6,480 bases of DNA from Armatimonadota bacterium (lineage in GTDB: Bacteria; Cloacimonadota; Cloacimonadia; Cloacimonadales; TCS61), in contig JAUWNO010000127.1 of assembly GCA_030612605.1 (NCBI GenBank), forward strand, positions 1 to 6,480. Direction: 5' to 3'. A model generated the notes under the pieces. The model did no database searches and was not told the DNA's origin. It was given only the letters and a program-made list of their open reading frames with translations. Below, one piece after another: positions 1 through 6,259 of this stretch. A program made the position numbers and the translations under genes. The number at the start of each line of letters is the position of its first letter. Position 1 is the stretch's first letter.

Positions 1-1467
1 ATTTACTTCGTCAGGTTTTGCCACAACAGCAGATTCGGCAATCGCTTCATGTTCCAGAAGTGCAGATTCCACCTCGAATGGGCTTACAAGATGTCCACCG
101 GTATTTATCACATCATCATCACGTCCCACAAACCAGAAATAACCGTCTTTATCGATAGTTGATTTATCACCGGGCAGATACCAGCCATTTTTAAACTTTG
201 ATTTGTATATTTCTTCATTATTCCAGTAAGTTCTCATCATTGCAGGCCAGTCTGGTTTGAAACCGATAAGACCAATCTTTCCGGTTTCAGTAATGGGTTC
301 AAATGTTTTTGAATCGAGAATAGTTGCTGTGATTCCGGGAAATGGTTTTCCCATCGAGCCTGGTTTGATCTTCATACCAGGGAAATTCGTCAGCATTATC
401 GAGCCGGTTTCCGTCTGCCAGTAAGTATCAAGGAATTCATGACCAAATACTTTTCCAGACCAGATTACAGCTTCGGCATTAAGCGGTTCACCCACACTTG
501 CCAGATGCCTGAGAGATGAAAGATCATATTCTTTAATAACATCATCTCCGGCTTTCATCAAAGAACGAATGGCTGTGGGAGCAGAATACCACATTGTAAT
601 TTTGTGTTTTTGAATGAACTTATACCAGGAAGATGCGGAAAATCCAGTATCCAAAACACATTGAGTAATTCCCATACTCCAGGGACCGATAATTCCATAA
701 GAAGTTCCCGTAACCCAACCCGGATCTGCAGTACACCAGTAAATATCATCTTCTTGAAGATCGAGAACCCACTTGGTTGTGAGATATTGCGAGATGAGAG
801 AATAATGAACATGTTTCACACCTTTGGGCTGTCCTGTGGTTCCAGAAGTATAATGAAGAACTGACGAGGATTCTGCTTTGGTTGGAAAAAACTCAAAATC
901 CTGTGGTTCTTCATAAGCTTCCATATCAAAGGTTAATTCTCTCTCTTTTAATGGTTTCTTTCCGTCATGATCTACGATGATAACATGCTTAAGATACGGA
1001 CTTTTTTCAATAAGTTTACGAACTTTACCCACATGTTTTCTTTGTGTGAGGATCGCTGTTGTTTCGGCATTGTCCAATCTCACGTGCAGCGATTCGTCTC
1101 CGAAAGCAGAAAATAGCGGTTGAGCAATTGCACCGATCTTCAGAACTCCTAGAAATCCAATATAAAGTTCAGGAATCTTATCCATAAAAAGACAAACTCT
1201 GTCTTCATTTTTTATTTCCAGACTTCGCAGGAAAGCACCGATCTTGTTGCTGTTTATGCGAATGTCATCGAATGTATATTTCTTTTCCACACCACCGAGA
1301 CCTTCCCAGATGAGAGCAAGTTTATCTGCCTTTCCCATCTCACAGATCCGATCGGAACAATACCAGCCGATATTCAGGATATCTCCATCTTTGTAACCGA
1401 GTTCCTTTTCAGCAATCGACCAGTCAAAGTTCTTAATTCTTTCTTCGTAAGAGCCAATGTGTGACAT
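1..1467 (-). CDS. acsA: AMP-forming acyl-CoA synthetase, probably acetate--CoA ligase (3' end outside window)
   Basis: This is a cytoplasmic enzyme of the ANL adenylating superfamily that activates a short carboxylic acid with ATP to an acyl-AMP and then to acyl-CoA. The frame is open from the ATG at 1467 to base 1, giving 489 residues. Relatives are about 550-650 residues, so the C-terminal lid with its catalytic lysine is missing at the window edge. Visible motifs in order are the P-loop-like YTSGTTGQPKG (about 206-216), WYSAPTAIRS (293-302), YWQTETGS (349-356), GD (433-434), and the hinge GRDDDVINTGGHL (448-460) followed by SPFEVES. In acetyl-CoA synthetases the Trp before QTE closes the acyl pocket. 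It is present here (W350), so acetate or propionate is the likely substrate (inference). A strong AAGGAG lies about 10 bases before the ATG. The gene starts 20 bases after the PIN gene and is probably co-transcribed with it. Codon use is less AT-rich than in the toxin-antitoxin pair. Confidence 0.9.
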   Translation of the reverse strand, partial: MSHIGSYEERIKNFDWSIAEKELGYKDGDILNIGWYCSDRICEMGKADKLALIWEGLGGVEKKYTFDDIRINSNKIGAFLRSLEIKNEDRVCLFMDKIPELYIGFLGVLKIGAIAQPLFSAFGDESLHVRLDNAETTAILTQRKHVGKVRKLIEKSPYLKHVIIVDHDGKKPLKERELTFDMEAYEEPQDFEFFPTKAESSSVLHYTSGTTGQPKGVKHVHYSLISQYLTTKWVLDLQEDDIYWCTADPGWVTGTSYGIIGPWSMGITQCVLDTGFSASSWYKFIQKHKITMWYSAPTAIRSLMKAGDDVIKEYDLSSLRHLASVGEPLNAEAVIWSGKVFGHEFLDTYWQTETGSIMLTNFPGMKIKPGSMGKPFPGITATILDSKTFEPITETGKIGLIGFKPDWPAMMRTYWNNEEIYKSKFKNGWYLPGDKSTIDKDGYFWFVGRDDDVINTGGHLVSPFEVESALLEHEAIAESAVVAKPDEVN

Positions 1468-1487
1468 TTTTTTATATTCTCCTTTTT

Positions 1488-1910
1488 TTATTTTGAATAA
1501 ATTTTAAGAAAATCTTTTGGATTCAAAACTTCTAATCTTGAATTCTTAAAATCCTTTTCATTTCTGGTAATGATTATATCAATATCATTTAAGAGAGCAG
1601 AACTTTCCTGGATTGCATCTTCAAAATCTTTTATTTTAGAATTTAAGGCATCAAATATTATAGCTTTATCAACAGAAGTGATATCTAGAATATTTAATAT
1701 ATCTTTAAGAAAATTATATGCAATCCTCTTGTTTTCCCCTTTTGCTATGAGATAATAAATATCCTTAATTGTTGTGGCAGAAATAAATCCATTAAGTTTC
1801 AAGTTTTTCGATTTTATTTTCCTTAGAACATCTGACGAATTCTCACAAAATTGCTCTCTTTTAAAAGCAATATCAAGAAGTATATTTGTATCCAATAACA
1901 CTCTTTTCAT
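1488..1910 (-). CDS. PIN-domain ribonuclease, VapC-like toxin
   Basis: This 140-residue protein has the size and motif order of a single PIN domain, a metal-dependent RNase fold used by VapC toxins. The N-terminus carries the first acidic residue in LLDTNILLD (D7). A second acidic position lies in SATTIKDIYYL (D50), the third in KDFEDAIQ (D98), and the C-terminal TRNEKDF (115-121) matches the common PIN ending. The four-acid metal site therefore looks intact, with N117/D120 at the fourth position. The ATG overlaps the stop of the upstream small gene by 4 bases (ATGA), the usual translational coupling of toxin to antitoxin. A GGAG lies 8 bases before the ATG. Known VapC toxins cut tRNA or rRNA, but the target here cannot be read from sequence. 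A stand-alone PIN nuclease is possible, but the paired small gene argues for a toxin. Confidence 0.85.
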   Translation of the reverse strand: MKRVLLDTNILLDIAFKREQFCENSSDVLRKIKSKNLKLNGFISATTIKDIYYLIAKGENKRIAYNFLKDILNILDITSVDKAIIFDALNSKIKDFEDAIQESSALLNDIDIIITRNEKDFKNSRLEVLNPKDFLKIYSK

Positions 1911-2128
1911 TTATATTTCTCCATCAGATATTCAAATTTTAATTTATCAGGATTCTTACCTTTCAAAATACCTGTCCATTTTTTTAAAAATTCTTCAACA
2001 GTAATTTTTTCTTTTTCATTTTCCTCAAAAACAAATACTTTTACTTTATGATTAACCAGATTTTTTATTTCCGGTATTTTCAAATAACCATTTTTAAGAA
2101 CTTTTGTTTCAAATACTTGTGTGTGCAT
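1907..2128 (-). CDS. Small antitoxin-like partner of the PIN protein
   Basis: This 73-residue protein is encoded just upstream of the PIN gene and overlaps it by 4 bases. Its N-terminal half, ETKVLKNGYLKIPE (about 7-20) followed by VKVFVF, has the strand pattern 'KNGxIxIP' seen in AbrB/SpoVT-like and related VapB-type antitoxins, which bind operator DNA as dimers. The C-terminal half, including EEFLKKWTGILKG (46-57), is a charged amphipathic segment of the sort that wraps and blocks the toxin. A very strong AGGAGG sits close to the ATG (4-base gap), suggesting high translation, as expected for an antitoxin made in excess over its toxin. The assignment rests on size, pairing and pattern. The exact antitoxin family is not recognised. 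It begins 15 bases after the acpS stop. Confidence 0.72.
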   Translation of the reverse strand: MHTQVFETKVLKNGYLKIPEIKNLVNHKVKVFVFEENEKEKITVEEFLKKWTGILKGKNPDKLKFEYLMEKYK

Positions 2129-2143
2129 AATTCCTCCTATATC

Positions 2144-2518
2144 TTAAATTTCGATCACTACAACCGCTGTAGCATACTCTTTTAAATGAGAGATCGAAAC
2201 AAAAATATTTTTCAATCCTTTTTTTTGAAAATATTCTTTTGTAAAACCAGAAAGAATTATTTCCGGTTTTCCAAGTTTATCATTTATAATTTCAATCTCA
2301 TTAAATTTTATTCCATGGCTAATTCCCGTACCCATTGCTTTGGAAAAAGCTTCTTTGGCAGAAAAACGACCAGCATATTCCTGTTCTTTTCTTTTAAAAT
2401 TTTCACAATATTCGATTTCAGCTTCAGTATAAATTCTTTTAAGATACTTATCTTTCTTGGAAATGAGTTTTTTAACTCGCTCCACTTCAATAATATCAAT
2501 TCCAATTCCAAAGATCAT
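2144..2518 (-). CDS. acpS: Holo-[acyl-carrier-protein] synthase (4'-phosphopantetheinyl transferase AcpS)
   Basis: AcpS moves 4'-phosphopantetheine from coenzyme A onto the conserved serine of apo-acyl carrier protein, making it active for fatty acid and lipid synthesis in the cytoplasm. The protein is 124 residues, the normal length for this trimeric family. Signature elements are GIGIDIIEVERV at the N-terminus (metal-binding D8), RFSAKEAFSKAMGTG at 51-65 (metal-binding E56), and the C-terminal VSISHLKEYATAVVV (107-121). The ATG gives the canonical N-terminus. The upstream region lacks a good Shine-Dalgarno (only a weak GGTG), and the start codon itself overlaps an intergenic repeat unit. 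It is first in a close run with the antitoxin, PIN and acyl-CoA synthetase genes. Confidence 0.95.
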   Translation of the reverse strand: MIFGIGIDIIEVERVKKLISKKDKYLKRIYTEAEIEYCENFKRKEQEYAGRFSAKEAFSKAMGTGISHGIKFNEIEIINDKLGKPEIILSGFTKEYFQKKGLKNIFVSISHLKEYATAVVVIEI

Positions 2519-2588
2519 TTATTCACCACAAAGGCACTAAGACACAAAGGTTTTCCATTAATCATTTATTTATTCACCACAAAGGCAC
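2517..2588. repeat. Two copies of a CACCACAAAGGCAC intergenic repeat
   Basis: A 21-base unit ending in TTCACCACAAAGGCAC occurs exactly at 2517-2537 and again at 2568-2588. The first copy continues into AAGACACAAAGG, and the second is followed, after an interruption, by AGAGAACACAGAG at about 2619-2631. The two motifs together resemble the degenerate 'ACAAAGACACAAAG / AGAACACAGAG' intergenic sequence seen in many FCB and other genomes (recollection, not a search). The first two bases of copy one are part of the acpS start codon, so the repeat supplies the acpS leader on the minus strand. Confidence 0.75.
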
Positions 2589-2613
2589 CAGTCTTCGCAA
2601 TGCTTAGACTTGG
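2588..2613. repeat. Imperfect palindrome inside the repeat region
   Basis: Arms CCAGTCT (2588-2594) and AGACT-T-GG (2606-2613) pair with a single bulged base. An inner GC/GC pair (2597-2598 with 2602-2603) closes an AAT loop. It sits exactly where the second CACCACAAAGGCAC unit stops matching and before the AGAACACAGAG part resumes, so it looks like a small insertion into that repeat. Function is unknown. Confidence 0.5.
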
Positions 2614-2679
2614 CAGGCAGAGAACACAGAGTTTTTATACCAAGAAGTATTGAAAAATAAAGTAATCTGTAATTTATCA

Positions 2680-2704
2680 TTTCTAATTTTAAATTTCTAA
2701 TTTT
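2680..2704. repeat. AT-rich direct repeat over the tdh stop codon
   Basis: The 11-mer TTTCTAATTTT occurs at 2680-2690 and 2694-2704. The second copy lies in the last codons of the threonine dehydrogenase gene and the first lies just beyond its stop codon. This suggests short duplication or slippage at the gene end. No terminator hairpin is seen here. Confidence 0.5.
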
Positions 2705-3639
2705 CCTGAAAGCACATTCAGCATATCTTCTGTCATTTTAGGAAGATCATATTCGTGTTTCCAGCCCCATTCTTCAAAAGCTGCTGTATCATCCATTTTG
2801 TTGGGCCAGCTTTCTGCAATTGCCTGACGGATTTCATCAATTTCGTAGTTCATTTCAAATTCAGGAATATGTTTTCGAATCTCGGTAGCAATCATTTCCG
2901 GTTCAAAACTCATAGCAGCAACATTGAAAGCATTCCTGTGAATAAGTTTGGAAGGATCAGCTTCCATTATCTCAATTCCTGCACGAATGCAATCCGGCAT
3001 ATACATCATATCCAGGAAAGTTCCGGGTTTCAGGTTGCATGTAAATTTCTTTTCTTGAATAGCTTTATAATAGATATCAACTGCATAATCTGTGGTTCCA
3101 CCACCCGGAGATGTAATATTGGAAACAATTCCAGGATAGCGAACTCCGCGTGTATCAATGCCATATTTCTGATGATAATAATCGCAAAGGAGTTCACCGG
3201 AAACTTTGGTAACACCATACATCGAATTGGGTCTCTGGATCGTATCCTGCGGTGTATTATCGTGTGGAGTGGAAAGCCCGAACGCACCTATGGAACTGGG
3301 AGTGAAAAGGGCAAACTTATGAACGCGAGCAAGTTCAAGGAGATTCATCAATCCACCGACATTTATTTTCCAGGAAAGCTGTGGGTTTTGTTCTCCAACT
3401 GCAGAGAGAAGCGCAACAAGATTATATACGGTGTCGATTTTATACTTTGCAAGTACATCTTTTATTTTTGTTGAGTCAAGACAATCTACGATTTCAAAAG
3501 GACCCTCTTTTAAGACCTCTGAAACATCTGTTCTGATATCGGAAGCAATTACATTGGAATTGCCGTAAATCTCGCGCATGGCAGGAACCAGTTCAGAACC
3601 GATTTGTCCCGCAGCACCCATTATTAAGATGTTTTTCAA
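2689..3639 (-). CDS. tdh: L-threonine 3-dehydrogenase, SDR (epimerase-like) type
   Basis: This cytoplasmic NAD-dependent enzyme would oxidise L-threonine to 2-amino-3-oxobutanoate, which a CoA ligase (Kbl, not in this window) normally splits to glycine and acetyl-CoA. The 316 residues fit the extended short-chain dehydrogenase family. There is a Rossmann GxxGxxG at 8-14 (GAAGQIG), D34 at the end of strand 2 favouring NAD, TPSS at 113-116, and the catalytic Y141/K145 pair in MYGVTKVSGE. The stretch VRYPGIVSNITSPGGGTTDYAVDIYYKAI splits into RYPGIVS (167-173) and PGGGTTDYAVDIYYKAI (178-194). With SWPNKMDD (277-284) and EEWGW (289-293) it is diagnostic for this dehydrogenase rather than sugar epimerases. 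It is unrelated to the zinc-dependent E. coli Tdh. The start is TTG: a clean AGGAG lies 6 bases upstream, and the next in-frame ATG (codon 7) would cut the first Rossmann strand. Confidence 0.92.
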   Translation of the reverse strand: MKNILIMGAAGQIGSELVPAMREIYGNSNVIASDIRTDVSEVLKEGPFEIVDCLDSTKIKDVLAKYKIDTVYNLVALLSAVGEQNPQLSWKINVGGLMNLLELARVHKFALFTPSSIGAFGLSTPHDNTPQDTIQRPNSMYGVTKVSGELLCDYYHQKYGIDTRGVRYPGIVSNITSPGGGTTDYAVDIYYKAIQEKKFTCNLKPGTFLDMMYMPDCIRAGIEIMEADPSKLIHRNAFNVAAMSFEPEMIATEIRKHIPEFEMNYEIDEIRQAIAESWPNKMDDTAAFEEWGWKHEYDLPKMTEDMLNVLSGKLEI

Positions 3640-3645
3640 ATCTTG

Positions 3646-3650
3646 CTCCT
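3646..3650 (-). promoter_or_regulatory. Shine-Dalgarno fixing a TTG start for tdh
   Basis: Read on the minus strand, AGGAG is followed by CAAGAT and then TTG at 3639. The six-base spacing is optimal, and no ATG lies at an equivalent position. This supports TTG as the true initiator of the threonine dehydrogenase. Confidence 0.75.
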
Positions 3651-3704
3651 ACGTCAATATTTTGCTTTTTTTATTAGAATGAAAAATTTAAACCTTCATA
3701 AATT

Positions 3705-3710
3705 TGTCAA
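3705..3710 (-). promoter_or_regulatory. Possible -35 element for tdh
   Basis: On the minus strand a perfect TTGACA lies about 65 bases before the TTG start, within TTATTGACAA. The same ten bases occur upstream of the histidine kinase gene. No convincing -10 box follows at 16-18 bases (ATTTTT at best), so only the -35 half is supported. Confidence 0.3.
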
Positions 3711-3994
3711 TAAGAAAGTAGCGTATTACAAGCATAATTAAGAAGAGATTTTTCAGCTACTTCGAAACAGTCATTATTCCTTATGAAGCAGACGAAAAAC
3801 ACTAAGAAGTACTTAGGGATTTGTCATTTTATTATATTAGAAAAAGACATATTTTGCAACTGATGAAAACTTCCAAAGGAGAGAAATCCCGCACCCTGAA
3901 CAACTGTTTGTCTCCCTGAGAAATTCTAAACTCTCGAACTCACGAAGGATCTCATTCTCGCTAACTTTCTGAAACACGCAACTCGTTATTCTTG

Positions 3995-4077
3995 TTCCCA
4001 AGTTGGACTTGGGAATACTTTTTTATTGCGAAGTTTAACTTCGCTCCTAAGTGTGTTACTAAGTGCAACTTAGTAAC
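3995..4077. repeat. Array of three perfect hairpins with AAGT-NNN-ACTT cores
   Basis: Three inverted repeats follow each other. TTCCCAAGT (3995-4003) pairs with ACTTGGGAA (4007-4015), GCGAAGT (4028-4034) with ACTTCGC (4038-4044), and GTTACTAAGT (4055-4064) with ACTTAGTAAC (4068-4077). Stems are 9, 7 and 10 base pairs, each with a 3-base loop and each with the same AAGT/ACTT at the loop side, while outer arms differ. The group is enclosed by CTCGTTA (3982-3988) and TAACGAG (4074-4080). The third hairpin begins 22 bases after the histidine kinase stop and may help end its transcript. On the plus strand the first is followed by six T's (4019-4024), like an intrinsic terminator, but no plus-strand gene precedes it. 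Confidence 0.8.
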
Positions 4078-4099
4078 GAGATAAGAATCCCGCTCCCCG

Positions 4100-6133
4100 T
4101 TAGATTTCAATCCTGAATTCAGCACCATCACTAGTATTTCTTGCTGTAAGCTTACCCTTCATATTTTCTTCAATGATGGTTTTGGACATATACAAACCAA
4201 GTCCTGTTCCCGTTTCATCATCTTTGGTAGTGAAATATGGCTCAAAGATGCGACCCATAATATCTTCGGGAATTCCGCCACCAGTATCAGATATTGTTAA
4301 AACGCTCTTACCATTCTCTTTATACAAATTCATAATTATTTTTCTGTTTTCAATCTTGATGTTTCGTTCTTTTATAACATCTTTTGCATTGTTTAAGATG
4401 TTCAATATAACCTGGGAATATTCATTGGGAAAGCCCTCAATATAGCAGGTTTCGTCCAAATTGAGTTCTAACTTAATAGAGTTCAATCTGAAACTTGCTT
4501 CCACGAAACTAATAGTTTTTTCGATTATAATATTTATATTAAATTTCTGTATCAACTTGTTGGGTTTGAAGAAATTCCTGAAATCATCGATTGTTCTGGA
4601 CATTTGTTGCAGAATATCCATTACCTTATCTGAATGTTCTTCCAGGTACTTCATATCAAGTAAGCCAGCTTCATAATCGTCTTCATAATTTTGCACAATA
4701 ATTCCTACTGCTGTAAGTGGTTGACGCCATTGATGAGCTATATTGCCGATCATTTCTCCCATAGTTGCCAATCGTGATTGAGCGATGAGCATATTCTCTT
4801 TTTCACGAATTTCAGCTACAGCTTCTTCTACTCTTTTCTCCAGATTAATGTTCAATTCTTTCAGTTCTATTAATGCATCGTCAAGCTGCTCCTTTTGCTT
4901 GGTTATCTGTTCATTCTTTTTATTAAGTTCAGTGTTCGATTTCTTGATCTGGATGTTTTTCTCATTCAAATTTTTATTAGCTCTCTGATTAACTTGATAT
5001 CGTTCGTAAATTACAAAAGCTAATATTAAAATTAATATTGAAATAGCTATAAGTGAATTGCGAAGATTTTCCTGTCGCTTTATCTTTAATCCTTGGATTT
5101 CATTACTCTTACGTAACAACTCGTTCTCTTTTTCTTTCTCTTCTGTATCATATTTTATCTGCATCTCCGCTATTTTTTCACTGTTTTCTACAGTGAATAT
5201 ACTGTCTTTGATCGCAAAATAAAGTCTATGATATTCAAGAGCTTCTTGATAATTTTCGTCTCTAAAAAATAACTCATAGAGAGTAGCGTAGAAACTTTGA
5301 ATTAAGTCTTTAGCTTTTATTTCTTTGGCTAATTTTAATCCTTCTAAAAGATATTCCAAAGATTTATCAAAATTATTCAGTTTTAAATAAATTCCTCCTA
5401 TATTCTTTTTACTTCCTGTGATACCATATTTATTGCCAATTTCTTCATTAATTTTTAATGATTCCAGGTAGTATTCTAAAGATTTATCATAATTTTCTAA
5501 ATACCAATAAATAATTCCAATATTATTTAAACAATAGGCAATATTATTTTTATCGCCAACTTCTTTCATAATTTGCAATGCTTTTAGATAGTTTTCTAAG
5601 GCTTTATCATAAACTTCTAATGTCATATAAATAAGTCCGATATTATTGAGTGACCTTGCAATGCCCTCTCTATTTTCAATTTCTTCCATTATTATTGATG
5701 CTTCACTATATGTTTTTAATGCTTTTTCGAAATTGTTTAATTTCCAATAAATTATAGCAATATTATTTAAAATAGTACCTATGCCTTCTTTATCTTCCAT
5801 CTCTTCCATAATTTTCAATGAATTTAAATAGTATTCCAAAGATATATCGTAATTGCTTAAATAATAATTCCCGATTCCGATATTTTTTAAGGATATAGCT
5901 TTCCCTTCTTTGTAACCTAATTTCTGTGATAATACTAAAGCTTGTTGACCATACTCTATTGTCTTTTGCGGTGATATTGAGCAGTAAGCTTTTGCTAATT
6001 CATTTAACGTCTCAATTTTTTCCTGACTATTTACTTCAAGGAGTTTTATTTCAAGACTGTCAATTTTATTTTGAGAAAATAGAATGTTATAAAATGTAAG
6101 AAATACAAAAATAAATAAGAAAGATTTTTTCAT
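4100..6133 (-). CDS. Membrane sensor histidine kinase with periplasmic TPR domain
   Basis: This 677-residue protein is a two-component sensor kinase that should autophosphorylate on histidine and pass phosphate to a response regulator not encoded in this window. Domains in order are a signal peptide (1-20, hydrophobic FLFIFVFLTFYNILF), seven TPR units of 40 residues (about 41-320), and one membrane helix (about 359-377, LIAISILILILAFVIY). A long charged coiled coil (380-450) follows, then a HisKA domain with phospho-acceptor H467 in IAHQWRQPL, and an HATPase domain. The last shows the N box (NILNNAKD, N582), G1 box DTGGG (616-620), F box FEPYFTTK (630-637) and G2 box GTGLGL (642-647), all intact. 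The layout puts the TPR domain outside the membrane, where it would bind a protein or peptide partner (inference). No PAS, HAMP or receiver domain is seen. A GAGG lies 4 bases before the ATG. The signal it senses is unknown. Confidence 0.92.
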   Translation of the reverse strand: MKKSFLFIFVFLTFYNILFSQNKIDSLEIKLLEVNSQEKIETLNELAKAYCSISPQKTIEYGQQALVLSQKLGYKEGKAISLKNIGIGNYYLSNYDISLEYYLNSLKIMEEMEDKEGIGTILNNIAIIYWKLNNFEKALKTYSEASIIMEEIENREGIARSLNNIGLIYMTLEVYDKALENYLKALQIMKEVGDKNNIAYCLNNIGIIYWYLENYDKSLEYYLESLKINEEIGNKYGITGSKKNIGGIYLKLNNFDKSLEYLLEGLKLAKEIKAKDLIQSFYATLYELFFRDENYQEALEYHRLYFAIKDSIFTVENSEKIAEMQIKYDTEEKEKENELLRKSNEIQGLKIKRQENLRNSLIAISILILILAFVIYERYQVNQRANKNLNEKNIQIKKSNTELNKKNEQITKQKEQLDDALIELKELNINLEKRVEEAVAEIREKENMLIAQSRLATMGEMIGNIAHQWRQPLTAVGIIVQNYEDDYEAGLLDMKYLEEHSDKVMDILQQMSRTIDDFRNFFKPNKLIQKFNINIIIEKTISFVEASFRLNSIKLELNLDETCYIEGFPNEYSQVILNILNNAKDVIKERNIKIENRKIIMNLYKENGKSVLTISDTGGGIPEDIMGRIFEPYFTTKDDETGTGLGLYMSKTIIEENMKGKLTARNTSDGAEFRIEI
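5174..6013 (-). repeat. 120-base periodic coding repeat (seven TPR units)
   Basis: Codons 41-320 of the histidine kinase form seven units of exactly 40 residues. Units 2-6 carry the recurring pattern 'NIGIIYxxLxNYDKSLEYYLxSLKIxEEIxxKxGI', and units 1 and 7 are more diverged. The similarity is visible in the DNA too: near-repeats such as CCAATATTATTTAA recur about every 120 bases. The array probably grew by in-frame tandem duplication and could change copy number between strains. Confidence 0.8.
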
Positions 6134-6181
6134 ATAACCTCTAAATTAATACTGACCAAAAAAGCAATTTTTCTCATTATC

Positions 6182-6209
6182 TTGTCAATAAAAAATAATA
6201 ATTTGACAA
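6182..6209. promoter_or_regulatory. Divergent -35-like pair / inverted repeat between kinase and helicase genes
   Basis: TTGTCAA (6182-6188) and TTGACAA (6203-6209) form a perfect 7-base inverted repeat separated by 14 bases, about two helical turns centre to centre. Each half holds an outward-facing TTGACA hexamer, one towards the kinase (minus) and one towards the helicase (plus). Good -10 boxes are not seen. TAATTTTG at 6220-6227 matches the Bacteroidetes TAnnTTTG consensus, but its spacing from TTTG (14 bases) is short. The site may be a pair of divergent promoters or an operator. Confidence 0.35.
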
Positions 6210-6259
6210 TCATACTGTCTAATTTTGATTAATCCAAAAGATAAAAAATAAGGAATAAT

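Larger units (their letters stand above)
3640..4099. other. 460-base gene-free region with repeat structure
   Basis: No convincing gene is present on either strand. From the tdh side it holds the tdh leader (3640-3710) and AT-rich sequence with one small inverted repeat (CTAAG 3802-3806 with CTTAG 3812-3816). After that comes a less AT-rich block, 3885-4097, whose two ends carry near-identical AATCCCGCnCCC (3885-3896 and 4086-4097, one mismatch). The block contains the triple hairpin array. On the minus strand a frame is open from 4023 to 3837 but lacks an ATG or ribosome binding site and is better seen as repeat-derived sequence. Confidence 0.6.

Noticed and set aside
448..480. Possible short-substrate-pocket or hinge anomaly in the acyl-CoA synthetase.
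   Set aside because: The W350 QTETG motif at about 400-420 is conserved, and GGHLV at the hinge resembles other AcsA-like proteins, so no clear defect can be claimed.
2186..2653. 155-codon plus-strand open frame over acpS.
   Set aside because: It is antisense to a clear AcpS with all family motifs, runs through the intergenic repeats, and has low-complexity Phe/Ser/Lys composition.
2755..3474. 239-codon plus-strand open frame over the threonine dehydrogenase.
   Set aside because: It is antisense to a protein with complete SDR motifs, and its composition (Ile, Cys, Phe, His rich) is that of a shadow frame.
3837..4023. Minus-strand open frame in the gap after the kinase gene, possible GTG start at 3977 (46 residues).
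   Set aside because: No ATG and no Shine-Dalgarno, and it overlaps the hairpin and direct-repeat block. The translated sequence shows no recognisable domain, so it looks like repeat-derived sequence.
4007..4024. Intrinsic terminator on the plus strand (hairpin 3995-4015 plus six T's).
   Set aside because: There is no plus-strand gene upstream to terminate, and the hairpin belongs to a three-member array. Kept as part of the repeat rather than called as a terminator.
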